Of a stretch of DNA of 64,000 nt, positions 50,863 through 59,280 are shown in pieces (position 1 is the first letter of the stretch; each line of letters starts with the position of its first letter). The position numbers and the translations under genes were made by a program. The notes under the pieces are model-generated. The model made no database searches and was not told the origin of the DNA. It was given only the letters and a program-made list of their open reading frames with translations. The DNA comes from an uncultured Prevotellaceae bacterium (GTDB lineage Bacteria > Bacteroidota > Bacteroidia > Bacteroidales > Bacteroidaceae): NCBI GenBank assembly GCA_900316445.1, contig ONCZ01000008.1, forward strand, positions 1-64,000. Reading direction: 5' to 3'.

Positions 50863-51928
50863 ATATCTTCTTGATCTGCTCGTAATAATGATCGTAGTTC
50901 AGATGGTCGTCGAAGTCGGCTTTCGCCTGCATCCCTAATCGCTGGCGCAGTGCAGCATCATCCACCAGACGGGCGATTGCCTCAGCGAGTGCCTTGGCAT
51001 CACCAGGAGGCACCAACAATCCGTTGTGCTCCTGAAACACATATTCACGCTGTCCACCGTTATTCGTTACCACCACAGGATGTCCCTGCGACATATACTC
51101 CTGAGGCGAGAGTGGACACCCCTCCTGGACTGTGGAAGCCAGGATGCCGAAGTCTGCGGCAGCCACCACAGAGAGGACTGGATGACGGAAACCCGCAAAG
51201 ATGACCTTGTCGGAGATGCCCTTGTCTTCAGCCATCTGATGCAGATGGGCGGTATAGTCCTCACTGCCACGACCTACGAGTACCAGGCGAAAAGGTTTGT
51301 CCTTGATTTGAGCCACTGCCTCCAACAGCGTATCGAGACCTTTTTCAGGATCCAGACGCCCATGGAACATACCGATGACACAGTCGGAAGGAATCTGGAA
51401 TTCCCTGCGGAGATCCGTCTTTTCGAATGTCTCCGGCACCACAATGCTCGTATGAACAATGCCTAACTTGGCCTCATCGATTGTAGGACGGGTGCTGAGG
51501 AACACCGATCTAGACAGTTTCGAATCGAAGATCAGACGGTCCAGATGGCGGTAGAGCCAACGGTAAAGCAGGGTGTTCTTTCCCTTTCGTGTCAGATGGC
51601 GGCACATCACCACGCGCACCTGTTTGTTTCCTGCCAGACACTTGGCATAACAAGCCGTAAACGCATCCTTGAAGTTATGGGCGTGGATATTCGAATGATT
51701 CTCAATCACCTTCGCCATTTTCCAGGCGCTTCGGATATCCAAAGCCCCTCCCAAAGCCAGGGAGATCACTTTCATACCAGCCTCCTGATATTTCTGTATG
51801 ATCGCCTCCACGGGCTTGCAGAAAATGGTGACGTCTATGCCCTCTGTCCTCTGTCGCTGACTCAGGTCGTAGACGTACTGCTCGCCTCCGCCCCACTCTT
51901 TATTCGATACGATATGGAAAATCTTCAT
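50852..51928 (-). CDS. Family 4 (GT-B) glycosyltransferase
   Basis: 358 residues. IFHIVSNKEWGGGEQYVYDL at the N-terminus, FHGRLDPEKGLDTLLEA and the donor-site QEGCPLSPQEYMSQGHPVV (E-x7-E). Likely an LOS core or surface-glycan glycosyltransferase working at the inner face of the membrane. Preceded by a -7 box at 51933-51940. Confidence 0.85.
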   Translation of the reverse strand: MKIFHIVSNKEWGGGEQYVYDLSQRQRTEGIDVTIFCKPVEAIIQKYQEAGMKVISLALGGALDIRSAWKMAKVIENHSNIHAHNFKDAFTACYAKCLAGNKQVRVVMCRHLTRKGKNTLLYRWLYRHLDRLIFDSKLSRSVFLSTRPTIDEAKLGIVHTSIVVPETFEKTDLRREFQIPSDCVIGMFHGRLDPEKGLDTLLEAVAQIKDKPFRLVLVGRGSEDYTAHLHQMAEDKGISDKVIFAGFRHPVLSVVAAADFGILASTVQEGCPLSPQEYMSQGHPVVVTNNGGQREYVFQEHNGLLVPPGDAKALAEAIARLVDDAALRQRLGMQAKADFDDHLNYDHYYEQIKKIYEE

Positions 51929-51932
51929 GCTG

Positions 51933-51940
51933 CAAAGATA
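51933..51940 (-). promoter_or_regulatory. -7 box upstream of the GT4 gene
   Basis: TATCTTTG on the minus strand, 4 bp before the ATG at 51928; matches TAnnTTTG. No clear -33 box; the region upstream is a tandem repeat. Confidence 0.4.
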
Positions 51941-51947
51941 ACAAAAA

Positions 51948-51990
51948 TAAAGGAGTTAAAGGAGTTAAAGGAGTTAAAGGGAGTTAAAAG
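51948..51990. repeat. 9-base tandem repeat (AAAGGAGTT type)
   Basis: About four and a half units of TAAAGGAGT, in the divergent gap between the GT4 gene (minus) and the LicD gene (plus). Confidence 0.85.
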
Positions 51991-52036
51991 ACATCACTTT
52001 TCACTTTTCGCCATTCACTTTTCATTTATTTTGTGC

Positions 52037-52044
52037 TACCTTTG
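52037..52044 (+). promoter_or_regulatory. -7 box upstream of the LicD gene
   Basis: TACCTTTG, exact TAnnTTTG match, 13 bp before the ATG at 52058. No good -33 element. Confidence 0.45.
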
Positions 52045-52057
52045 ACACAAAATTATT

Positions 52058-52906
52058 ATGGCATCCTACGATATAGAAACCCTGCATCAGCACATTCTGC
52101 AGATCCTGTTGTCTGTAGATCGTGTCTGCCGTGAGCACAACATCAAGTACTACTGTTGGGCAGGTACCATGCTGGGGGCTGTCCGTCACAAGGGCTTTAT
52201 CCCCTGGGACGACGATATGGACATCTGTATGCCCCGTCCCGACTATGACCGTTTTATGATGCATGCCCATGAGTGGTTGCCCGCACCCCTCGAAGCCCTG
52301 TGCATCGAGACCTCGCCCACCTACCCAGGCGGCTTCGGGAAGATCGTGGACAGCAGCACCACCTTGATAGAACGTGCCCACAGCGACTATCTCGCCGGCA
52401 TCTATATCGACGTGTTCCCCATCGACGGCATTGCAAAAAACAAGATGGCCCAGAAGTTGGCAGTAGTCCGTTACAAGGCCCTCGACAAACTGCTCTATTT
52501 CCTCCATCGCGACCCCTATAAGCATGGACATGGTCCCAGTTCGTGGCCTGTGCTGCTCATCCAAAAGCTTTTCACCCATGAGTGGGCACGCCGTCAGTTG
52601 CGGGCTGCCTATCTGGCCTACGACTACGATTCCTGTGACTTGGTGCTCGACTACGACGATGGTGTAAAGGGTGTGATTCCCAAGACGCTGTTAGGCACCC
52701 CGCAGCCCGTTGAGTTTGAGGGTCACACCGTGATGGGCGTGGAACAGGCCGATGCCTATCTCCGGAATAAGTATGGTGACTATATGGTGATTCCACCACA
52801 CGACAACCAGCGCCAGCATAACTTCTATTATCTGGACTACCATCTGCCTTATCGGGACTATCAGGATCAGCGCGCTTTCGTCAATCGCGATAGCGCTTCT
52901 CAATGA
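52058..52906 (+). CDS. LicD family phosphotransferase (second)
   Basis: 282 residues. LicD core at residues 35-58: YYCWAGTMLGAVRHKG then FIPWDDDMDICMPRP. The C-terminal part (residues 190-275) is rich in aromatic and acidic residues and has no membrane helix. Related to the LicD in the polysaccharide operon but with a different neighbourhood (LOS-type genes), so it likely decorates a different glycan. Its last 26 bp overlap the end of the convergent GT2. Confidence 0.8.
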   Translation: MASYDIETLHQHILQILLSVDRVCREHNIKYYCWAGTMLGAVRHKGFIPWDDDMDICMPRPDYDRFMMHAHEWLPAPLEALCIETSPTYPGGFGKIVDSSTTLIERAHSDYLAGIYIDVFPIDGIAKNKMAQKLAVVRYKALDKLLYFLHRDPYKHGHGPSSWPVLLIQKLFTHEWARRQLRAAYLAYDYDSCDLVLDYDDGVKGVIPKTLLGTPQPVEFEGHTVMGVEQADAYLRNKYGDYMVIPPHDNQRQHNFYYLDYHLPYRDYQDQRAFVNRDSASQ

Positions 52907-53651
52907 TTTTGGCCACCAGGATAAACTGATATACCCCTGCCATCATGGCCCGGATCAGTCCACGTGTACCCATACGGTATCCACCATCCATCACGTATTT
53001 CTTGAAGAATCGCCACAGCGGACGCCACAGCAAGGCCCCTACCCCATAGCCCTTGTCACGTTTCTTCTCCACCTCATTATCCGTATAGAGGTTCATCTTC
53101 TCCATATACTCGTGCATGGTCTCGTCCATCAGATGCAACAGACGGGCCTCCTTCGGGGCTTTCAGTTTCTCCACCCTGCCCTGCACCTTGGGGAAGGTAT
53201 GCACGTATGGCGGCCACTCCGTACCTTCACGGATGAAGAAGCGCAACTGAAAATCATAATGGAAATCGCGCACGAACATGCTCATGAACATATTCTGACG
53301 GGGGATGTAATAGCCCGCAGGACAGTCTGAATCAGCAATCCTCTGATAAAGCACTTCGCGCAGCTCGGGTGTGACTATCTCGTCGGCATCCACCACGAGC
53401 ACCCAGTGGTTCGAGGCAGACTGGATGGCAAAGGTACGGGCTGGTTCTGCACTCTTATGGTCTGCCTTGGGGAAGGTGACGATGCGACAACCATATTCCC
53501 TGGCGATGTCGCAGGTATCGTCGGTACTCTCCATGTCGCACACCACCACCTCGTCGAAATCCTTCACAGACTCCAACACCTGACGCAGGTGCTGCCTGGC
53601 GTTGTAGGTGTTGATCACAACGGATATCTTCGACTCTGTACTCATGCTCAT
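52881..53651 (-). CDS. Family 2 glycosyltransferase (WaaE/KdtX-like)
   Basis: 256 residues. ISVVINTYNARQHLRQVL, VCDMESTDDTCDIA, VVDADEIVTPELREVL are the GT-A motifs; the later HLMDETMHEYMEKMNLYTDN and MAGVYQFILVAKI segments match the LPS core beta-glucosyltransferase (WaaE/KdtX) subgroup. Alternative starts exist at the two N-terminal Met residues. Preceded by -7 box at 53668. Confidence 0.83.
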   Translation of the reverse strand: MSMSTESKISVVINTYNARQHLRQVLESVKDFDEVVVCDMESTDDTCDIAREYGCRIVTFPKADHKSAEPARTFAIQSASNHWVLVVDADEIVTPELREVLYQRIADSDCPAGYYIPRQNMFMSMFVRDFHYDFQLRFFIREGTEWPPYVHTFPKVQGRVEKLKAPKEARLLHLMDETMHEYMEKMNLYTDNEVEKKRDKGYGVGALLWRPLWRFFKKYVMDGGYRMGTRGLIRAMMAGVYQFILVAKIIEKRYRD

Positions 53652-53667
53652 CTTGACTTATCGGTGC

Positions 53668-53675
53668 AAAAGTAC
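53668..53675 (-). promoter_or_regulatory. -7 box upstream of the WaaE-like gene
   Basis: TACTTTTG on the minus strand, TAnnTTTG match about 17 bp before the ATG. Together with 53718-53725 on the other strand it makes a divergent promoter region. Confidence 0.45.
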
Positions 53676-53717
53676 AAAAAAAAATGCATTCCCCGATGAT
53701 TATTCATAATAATTTTA

Positions 53718-53725
53718 TAATTTTG
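53718..53725 (+). promoter_or_regulatory. -7 box upstream of the GtrA-like gene
   Basis: TAATTTTG, exact TAnnTTTG match 21 bp before the ATG at 53747; no convincing -33. Confidence 0.45.
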
Positions 53726-53746
53726 TAGCCGAAAAGGAAAAATAGG

Positions 53747-54130
53747 ATGATGAAACGCGAGACCTTCGGTGAGATGTTCCGGTTTGCTGTCGTGGGTACG
53801 ATATCAACCGTGTTGAACTATGTCATCTACTGGATCCTGCAGCACTGGATCAACGTGAACGTGGCCTATACCATCGGCTACGTGCTCAGTTTCTTTGTGA
53901 ACTACTGGCTCACGGCCCACTTCACCTTCCACGAGCAGACCTCCACGAAAAACGGTATCGGTTTCGGGGGTGCCCACCTCTTCAACTATTTCCTGCACAT
54001 CGGGCTGCTGAATTTCTTCCTGTGGCTGGGTCTGAGCAAGGAGATGGCCCCTCTTGGTGTATATGCCATCGCCGTGCCCACGAACTTCATCGTCGTCAGG
54101 TTTGTCTTTAAACATTTTCATCGCTCATGA
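53747..54130 (+). CDS. GtrA-like small membrane protein
   Basis: 127 residues with four hydrophobic helices. FRFAVVGTISTVLNYVIYWI, TIGYVLSFFVNYWLTAHFTF and VPTNFIVVRFVFKHF fit the GtrA family. GtrA-type proteins flip or help handle polyprenyl-linked sugars. The start of the next glycosyltransferase overlaps its stop by 4 bp, so the two form an operon and probably work on the same donor. Confidence 0.85.
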   Translation: MMKRETFGEMFRFAVVGTISTVLNYVIYWILQHWINVNVAYTIGYVLSFFVNYWLTAHFTFHEQTSTKNGIGFGGAHLFNYFLHIGLLNFFLWLGLSKEMAPLGVYAIAVPTNFIVVRFVFKHFHRS

Positions 54131-55272
54131 ACAACTCCATCACCATCGGTTTCGACGCCAAGCGTATCGTGCGTAATAATACAGGTTTAGGCAGTTATGG
54201 ACGTACACTGGTGCGTGACCTGGCCTATCTGCCAGACAGTCTGCGACTGCGTCTCTATGCTCCTGACAAGGGACGTGACGACCTGCGCAGTCAGGTGGAG
54301 GGACTGCCCAGGATCAGTTTTTGTTATCCCAAGGCTGGTGTTCTGCCTTTCGAGAAGGCGTTGTGGCGAGACGCCGGCATCGTAAGAGACCTGAAGAAAG
54401 ACAAGGTGCAGATATATCACGGCCTGAGTGGAGAGTTGCCCAGGGGCATCCGGAAGAGTGGGATCAAGAGTGTGGTGACCATCCACGACCTGATCTTCTT
54501 GCGGCATCCGGAGTTCTATCCTTGGATCGATGCGAAGATCTATGCGTGGAAGTTCCGTCGGACCATCAAGGAGGCAGACCATATCATCGCCATCAGTGAG
54601 TGTACCAAACGGGATGTGCTGGAGTTGGGACAGGTCGATCCGGAGCGGGTGAGTGTGGTGTATCAGAGTTGTGCGCCCAGGTTTACGAAAGTGCCTACGC
54701 CTGTGGAGGAAGAACAGGTGAGACTGAAATATGGCCTGCCCAAACGGTTTATCCTGAATGTCGGGACGATTGAACAAAGGAAGAACATCCTGTTGGGGGT
54801 GAAGGCGATGGAGCACTTGCCTTCGGACCTGTCGCTGGTCATTGTGGGAAAACATACAGCTTATACGAACCAGGTGTTGGAGTATGTCTCTGAGCATAAA
54901 TTGCACAGGCGGGTGTATATCCTCCACGATGTGCCTGATGCCGATCTGCCGGCGTTGTATTCCCAGGCTGAAGCGTTTGTATATCCCTCTGTGTATGAAG
55001 GATTTGGCATTCCCATCATCGAGGCCATCAGTTGTGGATTGCCTGTGGTGGGTTGTACGGGGTCTTGTTTAGAGGAGGCAGGAGGACCTGATAATCTCTA
55101 TGTCGCTCCAGATGATCCAGAGGCGCTGGCTACAGCCATCCGTCAGGTGAGGAAGGGAACCCCAGGACGCGAGGAACGTATCCAGCGCAGCCGTCAATAC
55201 ATCCGTCGCTTCGAGGGCAATGACGTCGCCAGCCAGGTACTCGAGATCTACCATGAAATATTAAAAGATTAA
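54127..55272 (+). CDS. Family 4 (GT-B) glycosyltransferase
   Basis: 381 residues. IGFDAKRIVRNNTGLGSYGR is the acceptor-side start; ILNVGTIEQRKNILLGVKAM and VYEGFGIPIIEAISCGLPVV (E-x7-E) are donor-side motifs. Mannosyltransferase-type GT4. Coupled to the GtrA-like gene. Confidence 0.87.
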   Translation: MNNSITIGFDAKRIVRNNTGLGSYGRTLVRDLAYLPDSLRLRLYAPDKGRDDLRSQVEGLPRISFCYPKAGVLPFEKALWRDAGIVRDLKKDKVQIYHGLSGELPRGIRKSGIKSVVTIHDLIFLRHPEFYPWIDAKIYAWKFRRTIKEADHIIAISECTKRDVLELGQVDPERVSVVYQSCAPRFTKVPTPVEEEQVRLKYGLPKRFILNVGTIEQRKNILLGVKAMEHLPSDLSLVIVGKHTAYTNQVLEYVSEHKLHRRVYILHDVPDADLPALYSQAEAFVYPSVYEGFGIPIIEAISCGLPVVGCTGSCLEEAGGPDNLYVAPDDPEALATAIRQVRKGTPGREERIQRSRQYIRRFEGNDVASQVLEIYHEILKD

Positions 55273-55290
55273 AAAATTAAAAGATTAAAA
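55259..55290. repeat. 8-base A/T tandem repeat between convergent genes
   Basis: Units of ATTAAAAG/ATTAAAAA between the GT4 stop and the stop of the HHH protein. A similar tract codes the lysine-rich tail of LtaS-like paralogue 2 near 48024-48064. Confidence 0.7.
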
Positions 55291-57258
55291 CTTCCAGCGG
55301 AGCTGGAGGTCGAGGTCTGAGAGGGAAGAGGCATCGACCTGTTGGTAGCTGCTGCCGATGGTGGTGCGGTCGAAATAGTCTGAAATGCCGATCTTTGCTG
55401 TCAGCATCAAGTGCTTTCCGATGTTAGCCCTTGCCATCAACCAGTAGCGGATGCCCTCACCATAAAACATTTGTGAAGAATAAGTATATAGCGGCCCCAG
55501 TTCGTAGAGATACACCCGACTGTTGTAACTGTCGGTATGGAAATAGCCGAAGCCACCATTCAGTCGTAGCCAACGACGGGTATAGGCAAGCGTGGCACTC
55601 ACCATCCCACCCCACTCGTTTGTCGTCCATCCGCCGTCTATCTGCATACGACCACCTAAGCCTGTGGCGATGGTATAGTCAGCACTCAGTCTCCCCCGAT
55701 GCTCCCATCTGTTGACGAGATGCTTTTTGGTCTCATCATCCTTCTGTCGCAGTCTCAGACGATAGCGGCCTGTGAGTGTCCAACGCTGTTTTTGCCAGGT
55801 GGCCTGCAACAGGTTATCCCAGGAATACGACGACTGCGACACTTGATACTTCGCCCAAGCGAAATAGGCGTAGTCGGAATAGGCAGAGAGCCGGAGGGCC
55901 AACGAGGGTTGCCAGGTGAGGCCGAGATAGATGCCACTCTCGTTCTGTACCCTTCCCCCATCGCTGTAACTCTGGGCATCGAGGGAACTATAGGCATAGG
56001 AATAGAAACGCTGCAAGACCATCAGACTGAGAACGTCAGACACCCGAAGACTGGCAGTATTGATGGTAGCCAGATGGCCTTTCTTGTCTGTGGCGGTCTC
56101 TCCGCTAAGTGCCACTTTGGGAGAAGCATAGCCATAATCGAGGCTCAGGTTCAGGAAGTCAGTGCCTTGGGGATAGTGCTGACGATAGAGCGTAGAAGTG
56201 TTGGGGTTCAGCGTTCTGTCGAGATAGGTGTAAAGGGCGTTCATGCCCAGATGGAAGCCGTGGGCATTATAGCGCAGGCATCCTCCTGTTTTGAAGGGAT
56301 GGAGGTTGTGTTTCTTGTTCATCTCCGTCTCCGTGCGGTGATAGTCCGTATCGAGGATGGAAGACACTGTGCCGTCCTTGTTCAGCGTGGCATCAGCAGG
56401 ATTATAGGAAGCGAAGGCTGTCAGTTTGAGATGCCGACCCATATCAATGGTTGCAGCTGCTCCAAAGAGAGAACCCGCTGAACGAGAGGAATGGGCTCGG
56501 AGGGTATAGGAGGATCGTCCCAGGTTCTGCAGCATCGCCATCTTGCCTAAGCTGAAACTGTTGTTCATCACCAGTCCCATCCCCATCGACACGCGGTAGT
56601 TGCCCAAGACGAGGGATTCCAGGCGACGGAAGTTCCGCAGTTGGAGATAAAAGGAATAGTAGTCGTAGCCCCATTTGTTCCGATGGACGAAGAAGGGTTC
56701 TCCGGCATCCTGAGAGCCGACGAAGCCCAGTTTCACCTGATCGCCGTATGTGAACTGATAGCGCAGCCAATGTCGGTACTTCGGTCCCAGATAGCCGTCT
56801 GTGTCGCCTTTTCTATTATAAAAAGGTTCGCGCGCATAGGCCATCAGTTCGTTCTGTCCGTAATGGGCAATGTCCTTGAGTGTCGGCAGAGGGACAGGCT
56901 TCTCCTCACCCACATAGACGAAAAAGGAGAGCAGGCGTCGCTGGGTATAGTCGAGTTCCCTGACCATCGCTAGTTCACTGAGTGATTCCATCCGTCCGTA
57001 TCGCCACAGGTATTCCACAATGCCCTCTATCTGTTGGGCAGAGAGAAAAGGCAGTTCCTCGAGTTGTTCGCGTGTCACCTGGTTGATGTCCATCGGATGC
57101 TCCTCCAGTTCGCAGAGCAGGTCATACGTCTGTTCCCACGCCGCTGACGCCATATCCTCCTGGGTCATCACCTCGTTCAGATACGCTTCCCACGGCCTTG
57201 TCTGGGCGTTCACACCCAGTGACAACCAAAACAATAGACATACCATTTGTGTCCTCAT
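55285..57258 (-). CDS. Helix-hairpin-helix plus outer-membrane beta-barrel protein
   Basis: 657 residues. Signal peptide MRTQMVCLLFWLSLGVNAQ. Residues about 50-120 hold helix-hairpin-helix motifs (PMDINQVTREQLEELPFLSA, LDYTQRRLLSFFV), and the rest is a long run of amphipathic beta strands ending in LDLQLRWKF, as in outer-membrane barrels (terminal Phe). This family is common in Bacteroidetes; its function is not established. Promoter directly upstream. Confidence 0.78.
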   Translation of the reverse strand: MRTQMVCLLFWLSLGVNAQTRPWEAYLNEVMTQEDMASAAWEQTYDLLCELEEHPMDINQVTREQLEELPFLSAQQIEGIVEYLWRYGRMESLSELAMVRELDYTQRRLLSFFVYVGEEKPVPLPTLKDIAHYGQNELMAYAREPFYNRKGDTDGYLGPKYRHWLRYQFTYGDQVKLGFVGSQDAGEPFFVHRNKWGYDYYSFYLQLRNFRRLESLVLGNYRVSMGMGLVMNNSFSLGKMAMLQNLGRSSYTLRAHSSRSAGSLFGAAATIDMGRHLKLTAFASYNPADATLNKDGTVSSILDTDYHRTETEMNKKHNLHPFKTGGCLRYNAHGFHLGMNALYTYLDRTLNPNTSTLYRQHYPQGTDFLNLSLDYGYASPKVALSGETATDKKGHLATINTASLRVSDVLSLMVLQRFYSYAYSSLDAQSYSDGGRVQNESGIYLGLTWQPSLALRLSAYSDYAYFAWAKYQVSQSSYSWDNLLQATWQKQRWTLTGRYRLRLRQKDDETKKHLVNRWEHRGRLSADYTIATGLGGRMQIDGGWTTNEWGGMVSATLAYTRRWLRLNGGFGYFHTDSYNSRVYLYELGPLYTYSSQMFYGEGIRYWLMARANIGKHLMLTAKIGISDYFDRTTIGSSYQQVDASSLSDLDLQLRWKF

Positions 57259-57285
57259 AATCTTTCGTATTTAAGTTTAACGCTG

Positions 57286-57316
57286 CAAAGATAGTAAAAT
57301 GTTTCCAAACATCAAA
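57286..57316 (-). promoter_or_regulatory. Promoter of the HHH/outer-membrane gene
   Basis: Minus-strand TTTG at 57313-57316, 19 bp, TATCTTTG at 57286-57293: full match to the Bacteroidetes consensus, 27 bp before the ATG. Confidence 0.7.
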
Positions 57317-57441
57317 GGTTTTTCAAACAAAAACTTCGAATATCGTTAATTTAGTCTAATAATGGAAGCAAATATTTGTGATATTGGGAAATAATTGCTT
57401 ATTTTGCATTTCATAAAATATGAAACGTATAATATGAAATA

Positions 57442-58581
57442 ATGGCGAGGTATAGATTAGACAATCCTTTCCCTGAATACGGGTACTTTGGGCCGGAATA
57501 CTTCTGCGACCGCGAACAAGAGACAGAGCACTTGATGGAGGCTCTGCTGAATGGCAGTAACGTTACGCTCATGGCACCACGTCGTATCGGAAAAACAGGC
57601 CTCATTCATCATACCTTTGAACGCATGAAGGCAAAAGACAAAAAGATACAGTGCTTTTATGTGGACATCTTTTCCACCAAGTCCTTCAATCAGATGGTAC
57701 AGTTTATTGCCAATGCCGTCATGGGAAAACTTGACACACCGTCGCAAGCCCTCAAAAAGAAACTGAACAACTTTGTTTCTGCCTTAAGGCCTACCATGTC
57801 GCCAGACCCCATCACAGGCATGCCAACGTTCAGCTTTGCGATTGCCCCAGAGAATGCCCGTCAATCGCTGCAACAGGTATTTGACTATATGAAAGAGTCG
57901 GAGCTACCATGCTATCTTGCCATCGACGAGTTTCAGCAGATCAGTCATTACACAGACATCGGAGCTGATGCTTATATCCGCTCCATCATTCAGTTTGTGC
58001 CTAATGTACACATTATTTTCTCTGGCAGTCAACAGCACCTGCTGGCAGATCTGTTCATGTCGCCTAAGCATCCTTTCTTCAACAGTTCGCAGATTATGTC
58101 TATCAAGGAGATTGACATCGACAAATACAGGGATTTCGCCAATGGATTCTTTGCCAGACAGAATCGTGAGATACCTGCTGATGTGTTCCATTATCTGTAT
58201 CAGGCTGTTGACGGCCAGACCTGGTACATCCAGAAGATACTGAACCGTCTGTATCGCAACCCCAAGGAAGCACTGACCGAAAGTACCGTGCTAAATGCCA
58301 TTAACACCATTATTGCCGAACAGGAGATCAACTATCAGAATAATTACAATCTGCTGACGGAGAATCAGGCAAAGCTTCTGACTGCCATTGCACTTCAGGG
58401 ATCCGTCAGTGCGCCCATGGCCTTGGAATTCACACAGCGCTATCTGCTGCCGGCAGCCAGCAGTATCAAAATGGCCATCAAGTCACTTGTCGAAAAAGAG
58501 TTCCTGTATCAGGATCCACAACGAGGCTATTTGGTCTATGACCGTTTCTTCGGCATGTGGCTCAAAAGATTGGCAACATAA
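57442..58581 (+). CDS. AAA+ ATPase (archaeal-ATPase/DUF234-like family)
   Basis: 379 residues. Walker A in LMAPRRIGKTGLIHH (about residue 46), Walker B in CYLAIDEFQQI, sensor-like IIFSGSQQHLL, then a winged-helix-type C-terminal domain (ALQGSVSAPMALEFTQRYLL, YLVYDRFFGMWLKRL). Members of this family are common in Bacteroidetes, often isolated, with unknown clients. Upstream 57317-57441 contains no gene; TTATTTTG near 57400 is a near match to the -7 box. Confidence 0.82.
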   Translation: MARYRLDNPFPEYGYFGPEYFCDREQETEHLMEALLNGSNVTLMAPRRIGKTGLIHHTFERMKAKDKKIQCFYVDIFSTKSFNQMVQFIANAVMGKLDTPSQALKKKLNNFVSALRPTMSPDPITGMPTFSFAIAPENARQSLQQVFDYMKESELPCYLAIDEFQQISHYTDIGADAYIRSIIQFVPNVHIIFSGSQQHLLADLFMSPKHPFFNSSQIMSIKEIDIDKYRDFANGFFARQNREIPADVFHYLYQAVDGQTWYIQKILNRLYRNPKEALTESTVLNAINTIIAEQEINYQNNYNLLTENQAKLLTAIALQGSVSAPMALEFTQRYLLPAASSIKMAIKSLVEKEFLYQDPQRGYLVYDRFFGMWLKRLAT

Positions 58582-58599
58582 TACATAGGATTAAATAAT

Positions 58600-59235
58600 A
58601 TGCGTAAGATTGTCACGATCATACTGGCTATGATGTTGTGTCAGCAGGTGCTGGCACAGGACGAACAGAGGCTGACCGCTGAGCAGGTGCTGGCGGAGAT
58701 GGACTCGCCTACGTTTGTGCCTACGGTGAAGGTGGGCAAGGTATTGCACGAGGGCGACAGCATCCAGTATATGGAGATGAACAACGTGTACGTCTATCCC
58801 CAGCTGACATTCAAGAACAAGCGTCAGGCAGAGTCGTATATGCGTCTGGTAAAGAATGTGAAGAAGGTGCTGCCCATCGCCAAGGAAGCCCGGCAGATGC
58901 TCATCGAGACGACAGAGTACTTAGAGACGCTGCCCAACGACAAGGCGAAGGAAGAACATATCAAGCGCGTGGAAGACGATATCTTCCGCACCTATAAGCC
59001 CAAGATGAAGAAGCTCACCTATTCGCAGGGCAAGTTGCTCATCAAACTCATCGACCGTGAGTGTCACTCCACAGGCTACGATATGATCAAGGCCTTTATG
59101 GGTCCTCTGCGTGCTGGCTTCTGGCAGGTGTTCGCCTGGGGCTTCGGTGCCTCGCTGAAGAAGGAATACGATGCCAAGGGTGTCGACCGCCTTACCGAGC
59201 GCGTGGTGCTGATGGTCGAGGCCGGACAGATATAG
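58600..59235 (+). CDS. DUF4294 family secreted protein
   Basis: 211 residues. Signal peptide MRKIVTIILAMMLCQQVLAQ, then VYVYPQLTFKNKRQAESYMR and YSQGKLLIKLIDRECHSTGY, RAGFWQVFAWGFGASLKKEY, which are DUF4294 hallmarks. A periplasmic protein of unknown function restricted mainly to Bacteroidetes. Stands alone on the plus strand, 18 bp after the AAA ATPase. Confidence 0.85.
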   Translation: MRKIVTIILAMMLCQQVLAQDEQRLTAEQVLAEMDSPTFVPTVKVGKVLHEGDSIQYMEMNNVYVYPQLTFKNKRQAESYMRLVKNVKKVLPIAKEARQMLIETTEYLETLPNDKAKEEHIKRVEDDIFRTYKPKMKKLTYSQGKLLIKLIDRECHSTGYDMIKAFMGPLRAGFWQVFAWGFGASLKKEYDAKGVDRLTERVVLMVEAGQI

Positions 59236-59236
59236 C

Positions 59237-59280
59237 GATCAGACCACCCCAACCCCCTCCTACTCAGGAGGGGAAAGAGT
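59237..59280. repeat. Intergenic GATCAGACCACCCC repeat
   Basis: GATCAGACCACCCCAACCCC followed by CTCCTACTCAGGAGGGGAAA, between convergent genes. Same unit as the in-frame copies in miaB and LtaS-like paralogue 1. It contains a CTCCT...AGGAG stem that could stop transcription from both sides. Confidence 0.85.

Noticed and set aside
54187..54927. 246-codon minus-strand frame opposite the GT4 gene
   Set aside because: Shadow of a well-supported glycosyltransferase; composition (His, Gln, Leu rich) is typical of an antisense reading.
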